Source: a marine actinobacterium PHSC20C1
GTDB lineage: Bacteria; Actinomycetota; Actinomycetes; Actinomycetales; Microbacteriaceae
Assembly: GCA_000153145.1 (NCBI GenBank)
Contig: CH672415.1
Span: 548,072 to 612,071 of the forward strand
Direction of reading: 5' to 3'
Length of the DNA stretch: 64,000 nucleotides
The notes beneath the pieces are model-generated. The model had not been told where the DNA came from. It searched no databases and saw nothing but the letters and a program-made list of their open reading frames with translations. Made by a program: the position numbers and the translations under genes. Of the stretch, positions 58,701-64,000 are shown piece by piece; position 1 is the stretch's first letter, and each line of letters begins with the position of its first letter.

Positions 58701-60310
58701 ACCGCTTCGCGGATCGAGTCGAGTGGTGGATTGGTGACTTGAGCGAACTGCTGAGTGAAGTAGTCAAAGAGCAGTCGAGGGCGATCAGATAAGACAGCGA
58801 TTGGCGTATCGGATCCCATTGCCCCGAGAGGTTCGGCACCAAGCCGTGACATTGGTTCGATGAGGATACGAACTTCTTCTTCGGTGTAGCCGAAAGTGCG
58901 CTGACGCCGCGTGACCGATGCGGGTGTGTGAACGATATGCTCGCGCTCCGGCAACTCTTCAAGCGCGATTCGACCGCTCTCGAGCCACTCTGCCCATGGC
59001 TGCGATGCAGCGAGCTCAGCCTTGATCTCATCGTCCTCGATTAAACGACCCGCTTGAGTGTCAACCAAGAACATCTTGCCAGGGCGGAGGCGTCCTTTGC
59101 GAACCACCTTGGTCGGCTCAACATCGAAAACACCGATTTCACTCGCGAGCACAACAAGACCATCGTCTGTGACGAGGTAACGTCCAGGACGAAGACCGTT
59201 GCGGTCGAGAGTGGCGCCAACGAGAGAGCCATCCGTGAAGACAAGTGCTGCCGGGCCATCCCACGGTTCCATGAGCATTGAGTGGTATTCGTAGAAGGCG
59301 CGACGACGAGGATCCGCGTCAACCTGGTTTTCGTAGGCCTCGGGGACCATCATCATCATTGCGTGCGGCAACGGGCGTCCTGCAAGGTTCAGGAGCTCAA
59401 CGACTTCGTCAAAGGATGCTGAGTCACTCGCGCCCGGCGTGTTGATCGGCAGGATGTCCTTGATGTCTCCGAATACGGCAGATTCAAGCTGTGACTGGCG
59501 AGCACGCATCCAGTTGCGGTTGCCCTGCACGGTGTTGATTTCACCGTTGTGGGCAACCATGCGGAAGGGCTGCGCTAAGGGCCAGGAAGGGAACGTGTTT
59601 GTCGAGTACCGAGAATGTACAAGGGCTAGCTTCGACGCGAAGCGCTCATCGGATAGGTCGGGGTAGAACGGCTCAAGCTGCAGAGTCGTCACCATGCCCT
59701 TATAGGTCATCATTCGACACGACAGTGACGGGAAATATACGTGCAGTTCACGCTCGGCACGCTTGCGAAGACGATAAGTCTGGCGATCAAGATGGATGCC
59801 GCGCAGTGTGCCCTTGAGGTCAACACGCTTCGACCGCAAGAACAGTTGCTCGAACGCCGGCATAGCTCCGCGAGCTAGAGAGCCCAATTGATCAGGCTGG
59901 ATAGGGACGTCACGCCAGCCGAGAACCGTAAGGTCCTCTTCTTCAGCAAGCTTTTCAATGCCTTGCTTCACGTCGTGACGCGCAGCGGTATCTACAGGCA
60001 AGAATGCAATTCCTACTGCGTAGCGGCCATTGCTCGGCAACTCAAAATCGACCACTTCGCGGAAGAAGGCATCCGGAATCTGCGTCATGATGCCAGCACC
60101 ATCACCGGTGCCAGCGTCAGAGCCAACAGCGCCGCGGTGTTCTAGATTTCGCAGCGCTTCGAGCGCGGTCGCGATAATGTCGTGCCCCGGCGTGCCGCGC
60201 AGGGTCGCGACCATTGCGAGACCGCAAGCATCTTTCTCATTGGATGGGTCATACATTCCTGTTGCGGCAGGAATCGAACCGAAGCGTTCAAAGGGTGGGG
60301 TAACAGCCAT
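55736..60310 (-). CDS. gltB: Glutamate synthase large subunit
   Basis: A 1524-residue enzyme that makes two glutamates from glutamine and 2-oxoglutarate. It has an N-terminal class II amidotransferase domain, with probable catalytic Cys29 in DACG after propeptide removal, a central domain, an FMN-binding synthase domain and a C-terminal GXGXG beta-helix domain. Ribosome site GAGGACGG lies upstream of the ATG. The transcript may run on from lgt or begin in the 105-base gap. Confidence 0.96.
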   Translation of the reverse strand: MAVTPPFERFGSIPAATGMYDPSNEKDACGLAMVATLRGTPGHDIIATALEALRNLEHRGAVGSDAGTGDGAGIMTQIPDAFFREVVDFELPSNGRYAVGIAFLPVDTAARHDVKQGIEKLAEEEDLTVLGWRDVPIQPDQLGSLARGAMPAFEQLFLRSKRVDLKGTLRGIHLDRQTYRLRKRAERELHVYFPSLSCRMMTYKGMVTTLQLEPFYPDLSDERFASKLALVHSRYSTNTFPSWPLAQPFRMVAHNGEINTVQGNRNWMRARQSQLESAVFGDIKDILPINTPGASDSASFDEVVELLNLAGRPLPHAMMMMVPEAYENQVDADPRRRAFYEYHSMLMEPWDGPAALVFTDGSLVGATLDRNGLRPGRYLVTDDGLVVLASEIGVFDVEPTKVVRKGRLRPGKMFLVDTQAGRLIEDDEIKAELAASQPWAEWLESGRIALEELPEREHIVHTPASVTRRQRTFGYTEEEVRILIEPMSRLGAEPLGAMGSDTPIAVLSDRPRLLFDYFTQQFAQVTNPPLDSIREAVVTSMRLGVGPQRNLLTATPDHAKQVALPFPVIDNDELAKIQHIEPHPGSRLATTIRGLYRVDAGPSAMEARLVEMCAEADAAIADGAEFIVLSDRDSNKDLAPIPSLLMLATVHHHLIRQQDRMKVGLIIEAGDVREVHHVALLVGYGASAINPYLAMETAEELVRNGTITDVTAEKAVRNLITALGKGVLKIMSKMGISVVSSYAGAQAFEAVGLSQMLVDQYFTGTKSILGGVGIDVIASENAARHTSAYPEDRAPTVHERLNTGGEYQWRREGPPHLFNPETVFKLQHATRTRRYDIFREYTAKVDEQAESLMTLRGLFAFNMEGRTSVPIDEVESVASIVKRFSTGAMSYGSISKEAHETLAIAMNQLGARSNTGEGGEDVDRLLDPTRRSAIKQVASGRFGVTSMYLTHADDIQIKMAQGAKPGEGGQLPASKVYPWIARTRHGTPGVGLISPPPHHDIYSIEDLKQLIFDLKRSNPSARVHVKLVSQKGIGAVAAGVTKAKADVVLVSGHDGGTGASPLNSLKHAGTPWEIGLAETQQTLMLNGMRDRVVVQVDGQMKTGRDVIIGALLGAEEYGFATAPLVVSGCILMRVCHLDTCPVGVATQNPELRERFSGKPEFIVNFFEFLAQEVREYLAELGFRTLEEAIGHSELLNVNRAVSHWKTDGLDLSPVFEGPVFAADEPRTQSVAQDHELAEHFDQQLIELSAAALESKTPVSIDLPVRNTDRAVGTMLGHEVTARHGEHGLPTDTITITLHGSAGQSLGAFVPAGISLKLYGDSNDYVGKGLSGGSVVVRPDLTSVFAAEKNVIAGNVIGYGATSGSIFIRGKVGERFMVRNSGATAVAEGVGDHALEYMTGGLALILGTTGRNLGAGMSGGTAYIHKLREERVNGDSLSSGELVLSGLGSADVEIVKDLLERHFEETGSVVAEQMLADMEVTAAEFTKVTPRDYAAVIQTRETALAEGLDPDGDVTWARIKEVTGG

Positions 60311-60415
60311 GCCGTACCGTCCTCACGTATTACTGGTGCGGAGAGGGACTTCTATGGCCCAGAGACAATTCAGTGCCGGATTTAGGCCTGAGGGGGTGTG
60401 GCCGCTTGTGGCGGA

Positions 60416-61483
60416 CTATTTCGACGCAGTGACAGGAGCGGACTCCTCGACAGCATTGACGACAATGTCATGCTCGGAATATCTTTCATCGGAGTTTACA
60501 ACACCATCGGCGGTCCACACGTGACCATCGACGTACGCGCTGCGTTCAACGCCAGTGTGGCGACGCGACTGCACGATAAAGAGGATCACTCCAAGAGCAA
60601 TCGTCAGGATTGCACCCCAAACATTTACCCGCAGCCCGAAATACACTTCGCTTGGATCAATGCGGATCGACTCAAACCAAACCCGCCCGATTCCGTACCA
60701 GATCATGTAGAGCGCCCAGACCTTGCCCCACTGGAGACGAACAGGTCCCGTAGCGGTAAATACCGGGACGGTGAGGCCAAGCACGTGCTTCTTTACGAAG
60801 CCAAACTGACGCTCCATAGTGAGAAGGAAGACAATCCCGACAACGTTCCAAATCATTTCGTACAGGAACGTTGGATGAAAGAGTGTGTCCGCGGGTAGTC
60901 CAGCGGGGAATGCGGAATTAGTGGCTTCGATTTCGAGGCCCCAGGGCAAATCGGTCGGCTGCCCAAATAGTTCCCGATTGAAGTAGTTGCCGAGACGGCC
61001 AACAGCCTGAGCCAGCAGCATGGCAGGAGCCAGAGCATCCGCAAAAGTCCAGAATCGGATGCCGGTCTTGCGGGCACCAATGTAGGCACCCACAGCGCCG
61101 CCGATCAGCGAACCGAAGATTGCGTTACCGCCGTTCCAGATGCGGATGACCTCCCACGGATCAGCGCCCTCGTAGAAGTAATCGCCGGGGTGAGTCAACA
61201 CGTGATAGGCACGTGCGCCCACGAGCCCGAGTGGTACCGCCCAGATGATGATGTCGAGCACAATGCCAGGCTCGGCGCCACGGCTCGATAGTCTGCGAGA
61301 CGTAAGCCACGTTGCCGCGACGATTCCCACCAGAATGCAGATCGCATACGTGCGGATAACAATGGCTTGGCTCGGATCGAGTCCAAGACCGCTCAACCAC
61401 TGGCCAAAGGGAATCGTGACCAAGGTCACCCAAGACTCGGGGGGACTCGGAATACTGAACGGCACAAATGACAAAGCGGTCAC
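60416..61483 (-). CDS. lgt: Prolipoprotein diacylglyceryl transferase
   Basis: A 355-residue membrane enzyme that puts diacylglycerol on the lipobox Cys of prolipoproteins. About seven helices, ARAYHV near 90-95 and the Lgt signature GRLGNYFNRELFG at 162-174 with essential Arg163. A charged tail of about 50 residues follows the last helix. The start is uncertain: GTG at 61483 abuts AGAAAG, while TTG at 61474 lies eight bases after it and may be the real one. Confidence 0.92.
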   Translation of the reverse strand: MTALSFVPFSIPSPPESWVTLVTIPFGQWLSGLGLDPSQAIVIRTYAICILVGIVAATWLTSRRLSSRGAEPGIVLDIIIWAVPLGLVGARAYHVLTHPGDYFYEGADPWEVIRIWNGGNAIFGSLIGGAVGAYIGARKTGIRFWTFADALAPAMLLAQAVGRLGNYFNRELFGQPTDLPWGLEIEATNSAFPAGLPADTLFHPTFLYEMIWNVVGIVFLLTMERQFGFVKKHVLGLTVPVFTATGPVRLQWGKVWALYMIWYGIGRVWFESIRIDPSEVYFGLRVNVWGAILTIALGVILFIVQSRRHTGVERSAYVDGHVWTADGVVNSDERYSEHDIVVNAVEESAPVTASK

Positions 61484-61498
61484 CTTTCTGGACTGCGA

Positions 61499-62281
61499 CT
61501 AGGCAAGCGTACCGGTCGAAAGCGAAGCCGCTGTTTCTGCGACCGCACTCACACCGCCACTGGCCAATGCGCTAACAAATACGGAACCGACGATCGCGCC
61601 GTCAGCATAAGAAAGTACCTCGCGAACCTGATCGGGCGTCGAGATACCTAAGCCGACACAGGCGCTCGTCGACCCAGCATTACGCAATCGCGCAACCAGT
61701 GTCTTCGCAGCACTGTCAACATCTGATCGGGCGCCGGTGATGCCCATAGTCGATACTGCGTACACAAAGCCGGTGCTCGCTTCTACAGCCCGCACCAACC
61801 GAGCGTCGCTAGACGACGGAGCGGCCAAAAACACTCGGTCAAGCCCTGTTCGCTCGGAGGCGGCGATCCACTCAGATGCTTCGTCGCTCACGAGGTCGGG
61901 AGTAATGATTCCCGCTCCCCCAGCGGCGGCAAGCTCATCGGCAAAGCGATCAACACCAAACTGCATAATTGGGTTCCAGTAGCTCATGAGGAGCACGGGA
62001 GCCGACACCCGCGATGTAATCTCCGCAACGGCAGCGAACCCATCCTGCAGGCGGAATCCATTGGCAAGTGCAGTCTGTGTAGCCCGCTGAATCGCGGGGC
62101 CATCCATTACCGGATCGGAGTATGGGAGTCCCAATTCAATGACATCGACCCCGTTTTCGGCGAGTGCGACGGCGGCCTCGATGCTATCTGCGATCGTGGG
62201 ATAACCGACAGGCAAGTAGCCGATGAGGGCACCAGAGCGTTCACGGTTTGCCCGCGCGATAGTATCTTCGACCGCACTCAT
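61499..62281 (-). CDS. trpA: Tryptophan synthase alpha chain
   Basis: A 260-residue TIM barrel that splits indole-glycerol phosphate. The two catalytic acids are at the canonical numbers, Glu49 ([12 protein letters not shown]) and Asp60. The ATG overlaps the trpB stop by four bases. lgt follows after 15 bases. Confidence 0.97.
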   Translation of the reverse strand: MSAVEDTIARANRERSGALIGYLPVGYPTIADSIEAAVALAENGVDVIELGLPYSDPVMDGPAIQRATQTALANGFRLQDGFAAVAEITSRVSAPVLLMSYWNPIMQFGVDRFADELAAAGGAGIITPDLVSDEASEWIAASERTGLDRVFLAAPSSSDARLVRAVEASTGFVYAVSTMGITGARSDVDSAAKTLVARLRNAGSTSACVGLGISTPDQVREVLSYADGAIVGSVFVSALASGGVSAVAETAASLSTGTLA

Positions 62282-63498
62282 GACTTCTTCTCCGCTGCAG
62301 ACTCTGCTGCATCGAGTAGTTCAAAGTATTCGGCTGCGGTTTCCATGTCTTTATCTCCACGGCCGCTGAGGTTAACAAGGATCACCGAATCCGGGCCTAG
62401 TTCCTTTCCGAGCGACAGCGCGCCAGCCAAGGCATGAGCGGACTCGATAGCAGGGATTATCCCCTCGGTTCTGCTGAGCAGACGCAGAGCATCCATCGCT
62501 TCGGCATCGGTGATCGGCAAGTAGTGTGCACGACCGATGTCTTTGAGCCAGGAATGCTCAGGGCCGACTCCGGGGTAGTCGAGTCCTGCGGAGATTGAAT
62601 GGGATTCGATGGTTTGGCCATCTTCGTCCTGCAGCATGTAGCTGCGAGCACCGTGAAGCACGCCAGGGCGGCCTCGCGTGAGAGTTGCAGCGTGGCGTTC
62701 CGTGAGGTGGCCTTCGCCTGCCGCCTCGTACCCGTAGAGGGCCACGTCGGCGTCGTCGAGAAAAGCATGGAAGATTCCCATGGCGTTACTACCGCCACCG
62801 ACACACGCCACAACAGCCGTTGGCAACGCGCCGGTGAGCTTGAGGACCTGCTCGCGAGCCTCGTCTCCGATGACCTTGTGGAAATCACGCACCATAACGG
62901 GGAAGGGGTGCGGGCCAGCAACAGTGCCTAATAGATAGTGCGTGTTGTCAACGTTTGCAACCCAGTCACGTAGGGCATCGTTGATTGCGTCCTTAAGAGT
63001 TCTCGACCCTGTCTTGACTGCGATGACTTCGGCGCCAAGCAACCGCATGCGGGCCACGTTCAGCGCTTGACGTTCTGTGTCGACCTCGCCCATGTAGACG
63101 ACGCAGGACATTCCAAAAAGCGCAGCGGCTGTTGCGGTGGCCACACCGTGCTGGCCTGCACCGGTCTCGGCAATGAGCCGAGTTTTACCGAGGCGACGGG
63201 CAAGCAATGCTTGACCGAGCACGTTGTTGATCTTGTGTGAACCCGTGTGATTCAGGTCTTCGCGCTTCAGGATGATGCGCGCTCCACCCGCATGCTCAGC
63301 GAATCGCGGAACTTCGGTAATAAGTGAAGGCCTACCCGTGTAGCTGGCGTGTAGCTCCGTCAACTCGGCAATAAAGGCCGGATCGTTTTTTGCCTCGTTG
63401 TAGGCGGCATCGAGTTCATCGAGAGCCGCAATCAACGACTCCGGAACAAAACGTCCACCAAATTCTCCGAAGTACGGGCCCAGTTCATCTCTCAGCAT
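62278..63498 (-). CDS. trpB: Tryptophan synthase beta chain
   Basis: A 406-residue PLP enzyme joining indole and serine. The PLP lysine is Lys89 in HTGSHKINN, and the phosphate loop GGGSNAMG is present. The ATG shares one base with the trpC stop (TAATG). Confidence 0.97.
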   Translation of the reverse strand: MLRDELGPYFGEFGGRFVPESLIAALDELDAAYNEAKNDPAFIAELTELHASYTGRPSLITEVPRFAEHAGGARIILKREDLNHTGSHKINNVLGQALLARRLGKTRLIAETGAGQHGVATATAAALFGMSCVVYMGEVDTERQALNVARMRLLGAEVIAVKTGSRTLKDAINDALRDWVANVDNTHYLLGTVAGPHPFPVMVRDFHKVIGDEAREQVLKLTGALPTAVVACVGGGSNAMGIFHAFLDDADVALYGYEAAGEGHLTERHAATLTRGRPGVLHGARSYMLQDEDGQTIESHSISAGLDYPGVGPEHSWLKDIGRAHYLPITDAEAMDALRLLSRTEGIIPAIESAHALAGALSLGKELGPDSVILVNLSGRGDKDMETAAEYFELLDAAESAAEKKS

Positions 63499-64000
63499 TA
63501 GCAGTCCAAAAAGTCTTGCAAGGTAGCGATGGGATCTCCAGTGACGAGCGCTTCGCCGACGAGAACCACGTCTGCACCAGCCTTGCGATAGTGAGCAACA
63601 TCAGCGGCGGTCTTTACTGCCGACTCGGCGATGCGAATAACTCCGCTCGGGATCTGATCGGCCAGCTCGCCAAACAAGTTCTGATCGAGCTCGAAGGTAC
63701 TCAGATTGCGAGCGTTGACGCCAACCAAACTTGCGCCGACGTCCAATGCACGAGTCACTTCGTTGGCAGAATGCGTCTCAACGAGCGGTGTCATTCCGAG
63801 CTCAACGATCAAGTTGTACAGCGTCGCCAAAGTCTCTTGGTCAAGCGCCGCGACGATCAGGAGAACGAGATCGGCTCCCGCTGCGCGCGCTTCAAACACT
63901 TGGTACGGCTCAGCGATGAAATCTTTGCGTAGTACGGGCAATCTGACGACGGACTTCACCGTGATGAGGTCGTCTAGCGAACCGCCGAATCGGCGCTGCT
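63498..64000 (-). CDS. trpC: Indole-3-glycerol phosphate synthase, cut by the window edge
   Basis: The C-terminal part of TrpC, a TIM barrel making indole-3-glycerol phosphate. The reading frame is open to the window end, with FGGSLDDL before [11 protein letters not shown], which is the conserved region around the catalytic lysine; VGVNARNL follows. So the GTG at 63959 is internal, not the start. The N-terminal roughly 90 residues lie outside. Confidence 0.95.
   Translation of the reverse strand, partial: QRRFGGSLDDLITVKSVVRLPVLRKDFIAEPYQVFEARAAGADLVLLIVAALDQETLATLYNLIVELGMTPLVETHSANEVTRALDVGASLVGVNARNLSTFELDQNLFGELADQIPSGVIRIAESAVKTAADVAHYRKAGADVVLVGEALVTGDPIATLQDFLDC

Noticed and set aside
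63498-63959. A short 153-residue protein starting at the GTG at 63959
   Set aside because: Conserved TrpC sequence continues in frame upstream to the window edge, so this GTG is internal.

Overview
The window is a compact piece of an actinobacterial chromosome, most likely from the family Microbacteriaceae. Supporting markers are RbpA, WhiA, OpcA, an ANTAR response regulator, a type B L31 ribosomal protein, a DUF3099 protein, and the gene order trpC-trpB-trpA-lgt-gltB-gltD-pyk. G+C looks to be in the mid to upper 50s percent by eye, which is low for the family; I cannot name a genus. I see no insertion sequence, prophage, integron, CRISPR array, toxin-antitoxin pair or recognisable defence locus. 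No stretch of more than 300 bases lacks a gene. The longest gaps are 18378-18623 (sufB/ctaA), 20557-20792 (ctaB/tkt) and 46392-46617 (DUF885/rpsA); each holds promoter or leader sequence only.

Layout. Positions 1-12000 carry cell-envelope and miscellaneous genes: desaturase, DD-carboxypeptidase, SpoU methyltransferase, sirtuin, phosphatase, a glycosyltransferase/hydrolase pair, exonuclease, L31, ABC ATPase, serB, fabG, then DUF3099, a small Cys/His protein and SURF1. Positions 11936-20556 hold an ABC-F ATPase, bioY, the suf iron-sulfur operon and the heme A pathway (ctaA, ctaB). Positions 20793-33518 are central carbon metabolism: tkt-tal-pgi-zwf-opcA-pgl on the plus strand meets gap-pgk-tpiA-secG-rbpA on the minus strand at a 17-bp terminator hairpin, with sodA behind gap. 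Positions 33628-43569 hold whiA, rapZ and all three nucleotide-excision-repair genes uvrC, uvrA and uvrB, with a lone glycosyltransferase between uvrA and uvrB. Positions 43604-54233 hold coaE, DUF4126, rpsA, DUF885, ptsH, polA, a thioesterase, the ANTAR regulator, tRNA-Leu(CAA) and pyk. The right end is glutamate synthase (gltB, gltD), lgt, and trpA, trpB and trpC, the last cut by the window edge.

How the genes fit together. SURF1, CtaA and CtaB all serve assembly of heme-copper cytochrome oxidase. The two carbon operons together cover the pentose phosphate pathway (except gnd) and the triose part of glycolysis, and pyk completes lower glycolysis. Gene order matches the core block known from Streptomyces and, in two pieces, from Mycobacterium, but it is strongly compacted. 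Notable absences at expected places are yvcK between rapZ and whiA, and sufS/sufU between sufC and sufT.

The most consistent non-coding signal is a TAnnnT -10 hexamer lying 6 or 7 bases before the start codon of about a dozen genes, which implies leaderless mRNAs. I did not find a convincing undescribed system; the listed findings are modest leads.
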